Part shown: one piece after another, positions 1 through 11,500 of the stretch
How the letters are laid out: each line of letters begins with the position of its first letter
How positions within the stretch are numbered: the stretch's first letter is position 1
Source of the DNA: an uncultured Candidatus Poseidoniales archaeon
GTDB lineage: Archaea > Thermoplasmatota > Poseidoniia > Poseidoniales > Poseidoniaceae
Direction of reading: 5' to 3'
Assembly (NCBI GenBank): GCA_902605365.1
Contig: CACLCM010000004.1
Location: 27,795 to 91,794, forward strand
DNA length: 64,000 bases
Position numbers and translations under genes: made by a program
The notes under the pieces: model-generated
What the model was told of the DNA's origin: nothing
Seen by the model: the letters and a program-made list of their open reading frames with translations, nothing else
Database searches by the model: none

Positions 1-1
1 A

Positions 2-3000
2 GACGGAACAGTGTACATGACAGCCCACGATGAAATCGTAAGTATTTCTACAAGCAATGCCGTAACTGGAATTTCATACCCTTCGGGTGTGAGCAATTCT
101 ACAACAAATGCAGATTACAAGCAAATTAGTGTAGATTCAAATGGTGATATCCATTTGCTGGCTTATCATGATTTAGCATTACGAATTTACACTTGGGTCT
201 ATGACACAAGTTCAAATTCATGGAATTCAGGTTTAGATGCAGGTTCGGGTTCAATAACAGATGTTGGTCCTGGCCGCTCTTCACTCACTGTTGATTCCAA
301 CACACAACCGCATATTGCATTCATGAAAGGCTCAAGTGCTACTGACACCAATTCATTTGTAACATACAGTTACTATGACAATTCAGGTTCTAATTGGATT
401 ACAAGATTTACAGACCAAACACCATCTGGCTATTCAGGAGTCAGTTTGGAATTAGATTCAAACGATAATGTACATTTGGCATGGGTAGATAATGGTAACA
501 GAACATTATATCACACTAAACTCTCTTCAATATCGAATGCTCAAACAACAACACAATTGATTCAGCATGGTAATTCGGGTTCAAGTTACTACCAGGGCCA
601 ATACGGCCACAAAAACCTCGAACTTGTTATTGGAGCAGGTGATGACCCTTGGATTATTTGGACTCCATATTCACGAAATAATGCAGTATACAATATGGTT
701 GCACATTACGGTTCACCTATTGACAGTTCCTTGGACAGTACAGTTTATCCTGGCGATTATGATGGCGATGGAACATGTGACATGCTTGAAGTTGCTACCT
801 TAGATTATGGATATGATAGTCTAATCTTTGAGATGGAAATGGATATTTCATACGCACCTGAATATCCTGCAATGATGCCAACTGGTGTTGCAATAAGCCC
901 TTCACTACCATCCGGTTTGATCCTTAATACGACAACTGGAGAAATTAGTGGCCGTGTTACAACCAGTGATTTTGCTGGCTCTACTTACACTATTTCAACC
1001 ACTTCTGGTGTTGAAGCATGGAGTACGAATGTAACAATCAAATCTACTATGGAAAATCCATTATACAACGGTTATGAAAACCTTTTCAACAATGGATACA
1101 GCGACCAAAGCTCTACTAAAACAGCCTTCGCTAGTAATGGTGAAATAGTCACTTTAGAGAGGTATACTAACACAAATAGCATCACGATAGATGGTATTGC
1201 TGCAGGTGGAAATCATGACTCAAATGATATTGTTTTGAGTATGAGAGAGCCTACGGGAGATTACCTTTGGGCCAAGAGCATTAGAGGGAACTCATTCTAC
1301 ATCGGAGATGTTGACGTTGACAACAATGGTAACATTTACGCATTATTCCAAGCAACTGCTACAAGTAGTGACCCTGTTGAATTCAATTTCGATGGAGTGA
1401 CGATTGACACTAACGGAAAAACAACTGTTATTCTTGCAAAGTGGGATTACTATGGAAATCTACAGTGGGCAATCAATACTGAATCTACAGGTACTTCATC
1501 CACCGATTCAGCAATACTATCTGTAGGGGTTTCAGATGAAACTTCAGAAATGGACTTAGATAAGTCAACTGGTGATGTTGCAATAGTCGCTACTGCAAAG
1601 ACTGCCAATGATGATTTGAAGTTCGGCGGAATGCAAGTTGGACCATTTGGAACTTGTCTATCTACACAGCAACCTTGGGTTGCGAAAGTCAACACAAATG
1701 GGCAAGTACAGTGGACAGCAGTTGGTACATCTGACCCAACTCAGTGCCGTTACTCTCATCAACATAATGTTGTTTTACATCATGATGGTTCCGTGACATC
1801 TGCAGGAAATGTTTGGACTAGTTCTGGAGGTTGGGATTATGACTTTGGTTCTGCTTCAGCATCTGCATCTTCATTAAGTTCCACCATTGGTTCATCTTGG
1901 ATTGCACATACTGACAGTTCAGGAAATTGGGTTTGGGCCGAAAACGTGACAACTAATTCTAACTCGAATAACGCCAATACAAATCATTACTTTACAATGG
2001 ACAAGTTTAGCGACGATACTCTATTCTTCGCATATGTCAGTGACATTAATTACTGTACGAAAATTGAATTCGCTGGAAGCTCTTCCAGTTCGCTGCCGAC
2101 TCAGTATCAGTCGTCTTGCTTACACGCAGCAACTATGAACCACACTACCAGTGATGTTATTTCACTTGAAACTCGAATTGGCTATAGTGTCAATCATGAT
2201 TCCTACAAGAGTGATTCGATCTATTCTGCAGTTGATTCTGACGATATTGCACATGTCTTAATCGATATGGATAGTGGTTACGACTTGAGGACCACTGGGT
2301 TTGACAAAGACCTAAACGTAGCATATGATGTTACTTCTACGTCTTGGTCTACTAACCACAGGACTACCGACTTTGGACTCGATAATTCGGATTCAATTTA
2401 CTTCACAGGTTATCATGGTTCTAAGTTCATGCACAGGACAGCATCATTGCTGAGTCAATGTGGCATTGAAAATGGTGTTTATAATTGTCCTGGCGTTGAT
2501 AATTGGGACTCAGGTCAACAATCATTGTCAGCTTCCAGCAGCAACGTTAGACTCTACAGATTCTTTGGAGATTTCGACCACGAGATAAACTACAACAGTC
2601 CGTCAGAAGGAACATCTATCACCTTCAAATTGATAGGTTTCCATGGCGCTTCACCAGCGACCTATACACTGAACAATAGTTCAGGAATAACCAACAGCGC
2701 TGCTTTGCCTTGTGGACTAAATTTCAATCCAAACAATGGTGCCATAACTGGTTCTCCTACCAACGGATGTACAGATACGGCAAATGAGACCTATACAATT
2801 ACTGTAAACCTCGGTTCCTCATCATACGCATGGAGTAGAAGTCAATCATTTGAGGTAACATTCGGAATAAGTCCTGCATTACCTGTTGTTTCATACAACC
2901 CTGCAGATACTACCCAGTCCTACACTAGAGGTGTGGCGATCACTCCAATTGCCCCAACTGGAATTACGAACAGTGCAAACCTGCACCACTTTACCACATA

Positions 3001-6000
3001 TCCGCCTCTACCGGCTGGATTATCGGTAAATAGTACAGGACACATTACTGGTACGCCAACTGCAAACCAAAGCACTGCAACCTTCAAGGTGAAGTCATGT
3101 AACAGTTGGAATGTATGTAGTACGGGTGTTCCGTTTACAATTACCATTGACGAACCTGCACCTGTGATTTCTTACCCTGATTCAGAATATGAATTCTTCA
3201 AGGATGTACCAATCACTCCAGTCGTACCAACAAGTACTGGTGGAGTTCCTTCCTCATGGGAGGTATCTCCAGACCTACCGACCGGTATGAGTTTGAGAGG
3301 CGATGGTGCAATCATAGGAATTCCATTCGTGGATTCACCTGCAACAAACTACACAATCTATGCTAACAATAGTGGTGGAACTGGAACTGAAGTAATTGAA
3401 ATTACAATTAATGGAACTGGTGTATTCATCAATTACCCATACAATACTGCAGAATTGGCACAATACTCGCCAATGATGGCTTTGTATCCATCTACATCTG
3501 GAGCTGCTGTTGTTTCATGGACTATTGAACCAGCACTACCTAGTGGCATATTCTTCGGAACAAACAATGGTACAATTTGGGGAACTCCAAACACTCTGAC
3601 CGAGAGTACTGTGTACACAATCAATGCAACAGGAGTTGAGGACTATGGAATCTCAACTGTGACCATATCTGTTCTCCTAGATACAGACCTGGACTCAATA
3701 CCTGACGTCAATGATGACGATATTGATGGAGATGGCTGGTCCAACATTGATGAGATAAATTGTCAAACCGATGAAATGGATGAATCATCCTATCCAAGTG
3801 ACATTGACCAAGATAAGATCTGTGACCTGCTTGATACAAGTGACGACAGAGCAATCATTGTCATCTACATGAAGGATAGCGTCGAATTAGCTAATGATTC
3901 AGCAATGAACTCACTAATTCCAATTACAGCAGGTGGAGACATTGACACTTGGGAGATTTATCCTGCATTGCCTCTTGGACTAGACTTCAATGGAACAATG
4001 CCTGGTCGCTCTACAACTGACACGGGTACAATTTCGGGAACGCCTACTGAACTCAGTGCTGCTACCGTATACACTATCTGGGCTAACAACACAAACTCTG
4101 GACAGAGTGGTTCATTCCAGATTACTTTGAGTGTATTGCTCGATTCTGATGGCGATGGCACACCTGACGTCTATGATGATGACATGGATGGCGACGGATG
4201 GTCTAACGAAATGGAGAATCTCTGTGGAGAAGACCCTGTTGATGCATCCAGCACTCCAATCGATACCGATGGAGATGGTCTGTGTAATTACATCGACAGC
4301 GATGATGACAATGATACATTCATTGACACAGATGAAATCATGTGTAACTCTGATTCAGAAGACCAATTCTCTGTACCAATCGATGATGACAACGATGGAA
4401 TCTGTGATGCTCTGCAATCTGATAGAGACCTTGACGGATGGGCAGATGGCCCTGAAGAATCATGTGGCTCTGACCCAGATGATGCATCCAGTGTACCTGT
4501 TGATTCTGATGGCGACATGATCTGTGATTCACAAGATGATGACAGAGATGGCGATTATGTAGGAAACAACGTTGACGACTTCCCGGATGACCGTTCTGCT
4601 TCAAAGGATACTGATGGCGATGGTAAGCCTGACTCACTGTCAGGAACATCAACATCAGACCCACAATTGGTTGAAGACTTTGATGACGATGATGACAACT
4701 GGGAAGATTACAAGGAATCCGAGTGTGGTACAGACCCACTCGATGAATCTGACTTCCCTACTGACTCAGATGGAGATGGTGAATGTGACGCTCTAGAAGA
4801 CGACACTGATGGTGATGGATTTTCTGATGCTGAAGATGCATTCCCACTGGATAGTAGCGAATGGCTAGATACAGATGGTGACGAAGTTGGTGACAATGCT
4901 GACGAAGATGACGATGGAGACACATGGTCTGACGCTGATGAAGAGAGATGTGGTTCTGACAGTCTTAATGCAGAAAGTATCCCAGAAAACATTGAGGATG
5001 AAACCACCTGTGTAACTGTCAAGACTGAATCTAAGGATGACGATGACGACAGCAGTTCCTCCACAATGTGGTGGATTTGCGTCTGCTTCCCATTACTACT
5101 ACTGCTGCTTCTGATACCACTAATATATTGGTCCAGAGAAAAGGGAGAGTCCCTAATGGTACTTGTTGGAATGAAGAACGGACCTGAACCTGAACACACT
5201 ACTGCAAGGCCTAACTTTGTCAGTGGAAGTGGAACAAAGAACGACCCGTTCGTGCTTAAACCAGGACACGTCGAAAACTTTGGAGACAGTTGTGAAAGTA
5301 AGGAAACTATCACTATCACAAACCTAGACCCTGAATCTCTGATAACAATCACAGATATGGCATCGCACACAAACCGTGGTCGATTCAATATGGATTCTAT
5401 CCTAGTAGAAGGCAACTCTGATGATAAGGGCAGTGGCGCAATTGTCTTCACATTGAAGTTTGATGATAATGTAACTGAAGACGATGTTAGTGGAGTTTAC
5501 AACGGCCAAATCAGAATCGGTAGTGCATCTGTTTACATCCTTTGGGAAGTAAAGGTTGGAGACCCTGAGGCCGATGAACTAGCAGAAGCTGATAGAAGAG
5601 CCAAGGAATTGAAGGCCCAAGAAGACGCTGAGAGGAAGGCAATCAAGGAAGCTGAAGCAAAGGATAAGGCTGACAAGAAGGCTGCTGAAGAGAAAGCCAA
5701 GGCTGAGAAAGAAGCCGCTGACAAGGCTGCCGCTGAAAAGGAAAAATCTGAGAAAGAGGCTGCTGAAGCAAAGGCGAAAGCCGAGATTGAGGCTGCTGAT
5801 GCAATGGCAAAGGCTGAGAAAGAGGCTGCTGAAAAGAAACTCAAGGAAGCCGAAGAAAAAGCTGCTGCTGCTGAAGCAAAGGCAAAGGCTGCTGAAGAGA
5901 AGGCTGCTGCTGAAAAGAAAGCTCGTGAAGATTCAGAAGATGCTGCTCGTGTTGCTGCTGAAAAGGCCGCTCAAGAAAGGCTTGAACAGATGGAGAAAGA

Positions 6001-6532
6001 GATGGAAGAGCGCCGTAAGAAACTCGATGAAATGGATGAGGCTACTCGTAAGAAAGAGGAAGAACTCATACGTATTTCTGAGAAGGCTAAGAGCATCGAT
6101 TTCACCACTCTTGGAGTTGCTGCTAGAAGCACTGTCTCCAAACCAGTTGAAAAGGGCGCTACTGAAGTCACAATGGGCGATACCTCTGAATTCGATGAAA
6201 GCGGCAGTGCTTGGGTCCAAGATGACGAAGGTGGCATGAACATCTCATGGACCGGAAAGACCGCAACTGCATTGACCGGTGTTAAGGGCCTCAAGAGAGG
6301 CTTCGCCGCTGCAGCAATGATCACAGCCAGCGATGACCTACAAAGAATCAAGGGAGTTGGACCTTTCATCGAGGATAAGTTGAATGCTCTTGGAATCTAC
6401 ACTTTCGAACAGGTTGGTAACATGACTTCAGAAATTGAAGAACAAGTTAACATCGCTATCGAATTCTTCCCTGGAAGAATTAAGAGAGACAAGTGGGCTA
6501 AGCAAGCAAAGAAATTCGCTGACCAAAAGTGA
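2..6532 (+). CDS. Giant membrane-anchored surface protein with Ig-like and Ca-binding repeats, coiled coil and C-terminal HhH (5' partial)
   Basis: The frame is open to the left edge (codons continue upstream of the first ATG at 11), so the N-terminus and any signal peptide are missing. Residues below count from that ATG. The first ~850 residues look like a repeat-type extracellular domain. Several putative Ig-type segments follow (LPSGL...TGEISG, LPAGLSVNSTGHITGTP and similar, roughly 290-1360). An array of acidic DxDxDG repeats of thrombospondin type 3 style spans about 1225-1676. One membrane segment (WWICVCFPLLLLLLLIPLIYW, ~1687-1708) is followed by a cytoplasmic part: a beta-rich domain, a long Ala/Lys/Glu coiled coil (~1853-2027) and a helix-hairpin-helix-like end (LQRIKGVGPFIEDKLNALGI, ~2108-2173). 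The repeats suggest a Ca-dependent surface or adhesion role, but no enzyme motif is visible. It overlaps the next gene by 4 bases, suggesting co-translation. Confidence 0.85.
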   Translation, partial: DGTVYMTAHDEIVSISTSNAVTGISYPSGVSNSTTNADYKQISVDSNGDIHLLAYHDLALRIYTWVYDTSSNSWNSGLDAGSGSITDVGPGRSSLTVDSNTQPHIAFMKGSSATDTNSFVTYSYYDNSGSNWITRFTDQTPSGYSGVSLELDSNDNVHLAWVDNGNRTLYHTKLSSISNAQTTTQLIQHGNSGSSYYQGQYGHKNLELVIGAGDDPWIIWTPYSRNNAVYNMVAHYGSPIDSSLDSTVYPGDYDGDGTCDMLEVATLDYGYDSLIFEMEMDISYAPEYPAMMPTGVAISPSLPSGLILNTTTGEISGRVTTSDFAGSTYTISTTSGVEAWSTNVTIKSTMENPLYNGYENLFNNGYSDQSSTKTAFASNGEIVTLERYTNTNSITIDGIAAGGNHDSNDIVLSMREPTGDYLWAKSIRGNSFYIGDVDVDNNGNIYALFQATATSSDPVEFNFDGVTIDTNGKTTVILAKWDYYGNLQWAINTESTGTSSTDSAILSVGVSDETSEMDLDKSTGDVAIVATAKTANDDLKFGGMQVGPFGTCLSTQQPWVAKVNTNGQVQWTAVGTSDPTQCRYSHQHNVVLHHDGSVTSAGNVWTSSGGWDYDFGSASASASSLSSTIGSSWIAHTDSSGNWVWAENVTTNSNSNNANTNHYFTMDKFSDDTLFFAYVSDINYCTKIEFAGSSSSSLPTQYQSSCLHAATMNHTTSDVISLETRIGYSVNHDSYKSDSIYSAVDSDDIAHVLIDMDSGYDLRTTGFDKDLNVAYDVTSTSWSTNHRTTDFGLDNSDSIYFTGYHGSKFMHRTASLLSQCGIENGVYNCPGVDNWDSGQQSLSASSSNVRLYRFFGDFDHEINYNSPSEGTSITFKLIGFHGASPATYTLNNSSGITNSAALPCGLNFNPNNGAITGSPTNGCTDTANETYTITVNLGSSSYAWSRSQSFEVTFGISPALPVVSYNPADTTQSYTRGVAITPIAPTGITNSANLHHFTTYPPLPAGLSVNSTGHITGTPTANQSTATFKVKSCNSWNVCSTGVPFTITIDEPAPVISYPDSEYEFFKDVPITPVVPTSTGGVPSSWEVSPDLPTGMSLRGDGAIIGIPFVDSPATNYTIYANNSGGTGTEVIEITINGTGVFINYPYNTAELAQYSPMMALYPSTSGAAVVSWTIEPALPSGIFFGTNNGTIWGTPNTLTESTVYTINATGVEDYGISTVTISVLLDTDLDSIPDVNDDDIDGDGWSNIDEINCQTDEMDESSYPSDIDQDKICDLLDTSDDRAIIVIYMKDSVELANDSAMNSLIPITAGGDIDTWEIYPALPLGLDFNGTMPGRSTTDTGTISGTPTELSAATVYTIWANNTNSGQSGSFQITLSVLLDSDGDGTPDVYDDDMDGDGWSNEMENLCGEDPVDASSTPIDTDGDGLCNYIDSDDDNDTFIDTDEIMCNSDSEDQFSVPIDDDNDGICDALQSDRDLDGWADGPEESCGSDPDDASSVPVDSDGDMICDSQDDDRDGDYVGNNVDDFPDDRSASKDTDGDGKPDSLSGTSTSDPQLVEDFDDDDDNWEDYKESECGTDPLDESDFPTDSDGDGECDALEDDTDGDGFSDAEDAFPLDSSEWLDTDGDEVGDNADEDDDGDTWSDADEERCGSDSLNAESIPENIEDETTCVTVKTESKDDDDDSSSSTMWWICVCFPLLLLLLLIPLIYWSREKGESLMVLVGMKNGPEPEHTTARPNFVSGSGTKNDPFVLKPGHVENFGDSCESKETITITNLDPESLITITDMASHTNRGRFNMDSILVEGNSDDKGSGAIVFTLKFDDNVTEDDVSGVYNGQIRIGSASVYILWEVKVGDPEADELAEADRRAKELKAQEDAERKAIKEAEAKDKADKKAAEEKAKAEKEAADKAAAEKEKSEKEAAEAKAKAEIEAADAMAKAEKEAAEKKLKEAEEKAAAAEAKAKAAEEKAAAEKKAREDSEDAARVAAEKAAQERLEQMEKEMEERRKKLDEMDEATRKKEEELIRISEKAKSIDFTTLGVAARSTVSKPVEKGATEVTMGDTSEFDESGSAWVQDDEGGMNISWTGKTATALTGVKGLKRGFAAAAMITASDDLQRIKGVGPFIEDKLNALGIYTFEQVGNMTSEIEEQVNIAIEFFPGRIKRDKWAKQAKKFADQK
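3685..5040 (+). repeat. In-frame DxDxDG (TSP3-like) Ca-binding repeat array
   Basis: Many short acidic repeats of the form DSDGDG / DxDxDGxxD occur within the surface protein, interrupted by one Ig-like segment. At the DNA level they read as GATGGNGATGG-type direct repeats. Their antisense strand produces long spurious Ser/His-rich ORFs, which are not annotated here. In the thrombospondin type 3 family such repeats bind calcium. Confidence 0.75.
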
Positions 6533-7830
6533 AACATATGGAATTAATTTCAGACTTGCTTGATTACTTAGATGGCTTGCCATTCGGTGCCAAAGTCGCT
6601 TTGTGTGTCCTTGGGATTGCGTTAGCATTAACTGGTGCTAGGTATGTTCTAATCAATCCATGGAAGGAGATTGTAAAAAGCAGTTCTGCAGGTTGGGACG
6701 ATTTACTACTAGGACCTCTTGCCATTAGATTGAATCTATTCATAATAGCAGGAGGATGCCAATTATCTGCTAAATGGCTAATCGATTCAGATGTTGATTA
6801 CAACACACTGCAACCATATTTTGGTGCGACTTACATAATGATTGCAACCTCGATTTCAAGTGTATCAGCAAAATATCTGATGCCAGTAATCCTTGAACAA
6901 TTTCAGAAAAAGGATGCAGTTACCGTTTCGGGAGGAAACCCAATCTTGGTAATTTGTACTCGTGCAGCACTATATTTTGTGGGCTCATATTTTGCTCTGA
7001 TTGAACTTGATATCGATTTGTTCGGTATATTTGCATCATTAACATTGATTGCACTTATCATGGGAATTGCAATGCAGCAAACCATTAGCAACATTGCTAA
7101 TTCATTCTTATTGGCAGTAGACCAACCATTTGAGGTAGGAGATAGAATAGAAGTTGGAGAAACATTGGGAACAGTAGTATCAATCGGTGTTCTGTCAACC
7201 AAAGTTCTTGACCGTGATGAAAGATTAGTAATCATTCCTAACAATACAATCGTATCTTCAGATATTGTCAACCACGCAAGAGGTGGTGGAGAAGGTACTG
7301 CAAGTCGTAAATCTCTGGTTATGGACATAGGTGTAAGTTATGATGAAGATGTTGACCATGTCAAGTACACTCTACTCACACTTGCTAGAGATTCTCCTTA
7401 CTGCTTGGATAATCCAGAGCCAAGAGTTTTGGTAAACCAACTCGATGATTTCACTAAAAATTTCAGGCTTTTTTCATGGATTGAAAACTACAATGAAGAG
7501 TTCATTGCAAGAGATTGGATTCTGAAATCAATCGATGAGAATTTCAACAGTGAAGGAATATCAATTTCATTCCCTACAGAAATTGAAATCGATGGTGAGT
7601 TAGCTTCAATCGACCAGTCTGCTAAGGCTGAGCGTCAAAAAATTGCTCGTGAACAGATGGCTATCGAAGATCAGCGATTCCAAGAAGATAGAGAAGCGGC
7701 ACGTCTGCGCCTAAAGGAATTAGAAGATAAGATGCTGAAGGCTCAACTATCTGGTGGCAAGGTTTCAGATTTAGAATTTGAAGCACAAGCTCTTGAAGCC
7801 GAGTTAGACGCCTATGAAAGCGAAGGCTAA
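6529..7830 (+). CDS. MscS-family small-conductance mechanosensitive channel
   Basis: This 433-residue protein has about four to five hydrophobic segments in its first half. The typical MscS pore helix and beta-domain follow: GIAMQQTISNIANSFLLAVDQPFEVGDRIEVGETLGTVVSIG, then LVIIPNNTIVSSDIVNH. MscS channels open under membrane tension and release solutes on hypo-osmotic shock. The C-terminal ~70 residues (from about SIDQSAKAERQKIAREQMA) are highly charged and predicted to form a coiled coil, an addition to the core family fold. The GTG start at 6529 overlaps the upstream stop by 4 bases (GTGA). An ATG nine bases later is the alternative start. The overlap suggests the channel is made together with the giant surface protein. 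Confidence 0.9.
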   Translation: MKHMELISDLLDYLDGLPFGAKVALCVLGIALALTGARYVLINPWKEIVKSSSAGWDDLLLGPLAIRLNLFIIAGGCQLSAKWLIDSDVDYNTLQPYFGATYIMIATSISSVSAKYLMPVILEQFQKKDAVTVSGGNPILVICTRAALYFVGSYFALIELDIDLFGIFASLTLIALIMGIAMQQTISNIANSFLLAVDQPFEVGDRIEVGETLGTVVSIGVLSTKVLDRDERLVIIPNNTIVSSDIVNHARGGGEGTASRKSLVMDIGVSYDEDVDHVKYTLLTLARDSPYCLDNPEPRVLVNQLDDFTKNFRLFSWIENYNEEFIARDWILKSIDENFNSEGISISFPTEIEIDGELASIDQSAKAERQKIAREQMAIEDQRFQEDREAARLRLKELEDKMLKAQLSGGKVSDLEFEAQALEAELDAYESEG

Positions 7831-7847
7831 GGAACGTACAAAGTGAC

Positions 7848-8462
7848 CTAAGACGCAGGGCCTCTGATTAGGAAGACGACCCATAGTAGTGAGAGCAAGA
7901 CTCCACAGATTTGGAAGATCCTACGTCCGTGCTTTTCATCACTGAATAGTCCGGATAGGCGGTCTCCGAAGAAGGTCCAAGCGATCATCGCAGATACGCA
8001 AGTTACTAGTGAAACCAAGATGATCACACTAATTCCAACAAAGCCACCACCCAGAGGTTCCATGTATTGACTCATCATGATAATGATGAATGCCCATTCC
8101 TTACCGTTGACATACTGCATTGCAATACCGGTCTTGATTCCGAGTTTGCCTTCACTAGTTTCTGCTTCGATTTTGGAGGGGTCAATTCTGAACATTGCCA
8201 CAACCATCGCACCAAGGAAAACCATTCCAATCCAATGAAGAGCAGTGAGTGCGATTTCATTTCCATCCAGAGAGTTGACGAGGAATCCGATTATGAGTTC
8301 AATCGAGACAAATCCAATTGCCATTCCGGTGATTAGTGTGATATTGGCCTTCTTTCCAAACATGCCACTGTGAGCAAATGATGTCAGAGCATTAGGCCCG
8401 GGAGTCAACAATCCCAAAGCAAGTAAGAGCAACAACTGAAGTAAAGCAGTTGTAGCATCCAT
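7848..8462 (-). CDS. LysE/RhtB-family amino-acid exporter
   Basis: A 204-residue, strongly hydrophobic protein with about six membrane segments. Near the N-terminus it has the LysE-type signature LLTPGPNALTSFAHSGMFGKKA (PGPN motif). The family exports amino acids or related small metabolites; the substrate cannot be read from the sequence. It starts about 54 bases downstream of the icmF stop on the same strand, so it could be read from the icmF promoter. A short palindrome lies between them. A second, clearly diverged LysE-type gene lies at 15397-16005. Confidence 0.85.
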   Translation of the reverse strand: MDATTALLQLLLLLALGLLTPGPNALTSFAHSGMFGKKANITLITGMAIGFVSIELIIGFLVNSLDGNEIALTALHWIGMVFLGAMVVAMFRIDPSKIEAETSEGKLGIKTGIAMQYVNGKEWAFIIIMMSQYMEPLGGGFVGISVIILVSLVTCVSAMIAWTFFGDRLSGLFSDEKHGRRIFQICGVLLSLLWVVFLIRGPAS

Positions 8463-8498
8463 GATTGCTCTACCCTATCATGATAAATAATAATTGAG

Positions 8499-8511
8499 AC
8501 AGTTAAACTGT
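8499..8511. terminator. Short palindrome between icmF and the LysE gene
   Basis: ACAGTT-A-AACTGT is a perfect 6-bp inverted repeat between icmF and the LysE gene on the minus strand. It could be a weak terminator or an operator. The single-base loop makes a DNA-binding site as likely as an RNA hairpin. Confidence 0.25.
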
Positions 8512-8516
8512 TCAAA

Positions 8517-11500
8517 TCACATGTTACGGCGATACTGTCCACCGACAGCAAACAGTGCATCAGTAATTTGACCAAGTGAAGCAACCTTGGAAGTTTCCAT
8601 CAATTCCTCGAATACATTGCCGCCTTCTCTAGCGACCTGCTGTAATCTACTGAGTGCCTCTTCATCGCGAGGAATTGCCTGAGTTCTCTCAAGACATGCT
8701 TGTTTCTCATCAGGGTTAGCACGAGCAAGTTCCATGTCGAACTCGTCTGCGGAATCTTCGTCGAAGTCTGTAGCATTTGGATTCAGGAATGTGTTTACAC
8801 CAATGATAGGTAGTGTTCCATCGTGCTTGAGGTGTTCGTAGTACATGCTTTCATCTTGGATCTTACCACGCTGATACATTGTTTCCATAGCACCAAGAAC
8901 ACCGCCTCTGCGAGATAGTGCTTCGAATTCCTGAAGAACTGCTTCCTCAACCAAGTCGGTTAACTCCTCTACGATGAATGAACCCTGCATAGGGTTCTCC
9001 GTCTTTGTCCAACCGCTTTCTTTGTTCACAATCAACTGAATTGCGAGTGCCCTTCTAACCGACTCTTCAGTTGGTGTAGTAATCGCTTCATCATACGCAT
9101 TGGTGTGCAGTGAGTTAGCATTGTCCTGAATTGCCAATAATGCTTGCAAGGTAGTACGAATATCATTGAAATCAATCTCTTGGGCGTGAAGGCTTCTACC
9201 ACTGGTCTGAATGTGATACTTGAGCTTCTGACTGCGAGCGTCTGCACCATACAAATCACGCATGGTTACTGCCCATATACGGCGAGCAACTCTTCCAATG
9301 ACCGTGTATTCTGGGTCTAGGCCATTAGAGAAGAAGAACGAGAGATTTGGTGCAAATTCTGCTACATCCATTCCTCTGCTTCGGTAATACTCAACATAGG
9401 TGAAACCGTTTGCAAGAGTTAGTGCCAACTGTGTAATTGGGTTTGCACCTGCTTCTGCGATGTGGTAGCCGGAAATTGAAACCGAGTAGTGGTTGCGTAC
9501 TCCGTTATCGATGTAGTACTGCTGAACATCTCCCATCATCTTGAGAGCGAAAGGTGTTGAGAAGATACAGGTGTTTTGGGCTTGATCTTCTTTGAGAATA
9601 TCAGCCTGAACTGTTCCTCTAACTGTCTGAAGAGTCTTTGCTTTGATTTCTGCATATGTAGCTGCATCTACCATTTCGTCTCCTCTCTTTCCGACTGTTA
9701 CAAGACCGAATCCATTGTGACCTTCTGGCAAATCACCACGGTAGCCACTAGCATCTGCTTCTAATTGCAGATGCTTCTCGACTTGTTGGTCGATTGCTGC
9801 ATTGAGATAGAATGCAAGAATCACTGGAGCTGGTCCATTGATTGTCATTGAAACTGAGGTATTTGCGTCACACAAATCAAATCCAGAATAAAGACGCTTA
9901 GCGTCATCTATGCTAGCGATAGAAACACCGGAGTTACCGACCTTACCCCAAATATCTGGGCGACGGTCAGGGTCACGCCCATACAGAGTTACACTGTCGA
10001 AAGCGGTAGAAAGGCGAACGTAATCTTGGCCTTGTGAAAGAAGGTGGAAGCGACGGTTTGTCCTCTCCCCCTCGCCTTCTCCGGCAAACATACGAGCACT
10101 CAACTCATCGGTTCGCTTGAATGGGAATACTCCTGCTGTGAATGGGAAATGTCCTGGGGCATTCTCTCTTGATATCCAATTGTACATGTCTCCATCATCG
10201 GAATACTTCGGAAGTGCGACACGAGGGATCATCTGATGAGACAAGGATTCAGTAACTGTTGAAACTGTGAATGGCTTTCCACGAACATAGTAGGTGAATT
10301 CGCCACTGGAATATTGCTCTGCCAAATCTCTGAAATCTGAAACGACTTGACTTGCTTCTGCAATCTCTTCACGTAATTCCGCTAGATGCTCCTCAACCTC
10401 ACTCTTGATTGAAGGCAACTCTTTGCTTGCTGTCTCAAGATGTTGCATTACTCGCAACTTCTCTGCAACACTGCCATTTTGTGAATGGTAATCGCGAACA
10501 ACTGAGGATATCTCTGAAAGATAATGCACACGCTCAGGAGGGATTACTCCCTTGCGCTCTCCAATTACACCAATCGGCTCACTTGCATTGAAATCAACCA
10601 TTGCGGCTAATTTCTGCCATAGAACATCCACACCGGGGTCTGCAAATTGACTAGCTATTGTAGCAACTACGGGGAGTTCCAAATCTTCGACATCAAACAT
10701 GTTACGATTGCGTCTAACTTGTTTTCGAATTGCACGCAGTGCATCTTCACTGCCTCTCTTTTCGTACTTGTTTAGCACGACTAAGTCCGCTACATCGAGC
10801 ATCTCGATTTTCTCTAACTGAGTATGAGCACCGAACTCTGCAGTCATGACATACAATGAACGGTCTGAAACAGTAGTAATCGCATCACTACCTTGTCCAA
10901 TTCCGCTTGTCTCACAGAAGATTAAATCGAAGCCAACAGCCTTTGCGGCCTCGATTGCTCTATCGAGGTTAGCACTGATTTCTGAACCGCTACCTCTGCT
11001 CGCTAAAGAGCGCATGAAGAGGTTGTTATTGGAAAGTGAATTCATTCTGATACGGTCGCCTAGTAAAGCACCACCTGTTCGCTTTCTAGTTGGGTCAACA
11101 CAGAGTAAGCATACTTTCTTGTCGGGGTTGTCACGAAGAATTCGCAGCATTAATTCGTCCAACAAACTGCTCTTTCCTGCACCACCTGTACCTGTAAAAC
11201 CGATTACTGGGACTTCAGAATCGCTAGAGCGAACCTTGTTGAGAGTCTCTTTGAATTCATCATCACTTGCAGATTCTGATAGAGTCATCAGAAGACCTAC
11301 TTTGGCCATATCATTCGCCGTAATCGGTCCATCGAGACTTGCTATTCTACTGCCTGCAATCAAGTCGACCTCGCTCGCAGTACCCATCAAATCGTGAATC
11401 ATTCCCATTAGTCCCATCTTTCGGCCATCATCTGGAGAATATATTTTGGAAATACCACTCTTGTGTAAATCTCTAATTTCAGGAGGAGTAATTGTTCCAC

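Noticed and set aside
4131-4520. 129-aa plus-strand ORF in another frame
   Set aside because: Met-rich shadow of the acidic repeats (GATGG read as ATG G), not a gene.
4708-5451. 247-aa minus-strand ORF, Ser-rich
   Set aside because: Antisense of the DxDxDG repeats: Ser/Pro/His runs arise because GAT/GAC-rich codons read as Ser codons on the other strand. No start signal or domain.
10846-11397. 183-aa plus-strand ORF
   Set aside because: Antisense of the IcmF GTPase domain; coding signal belongs to the minus strand.
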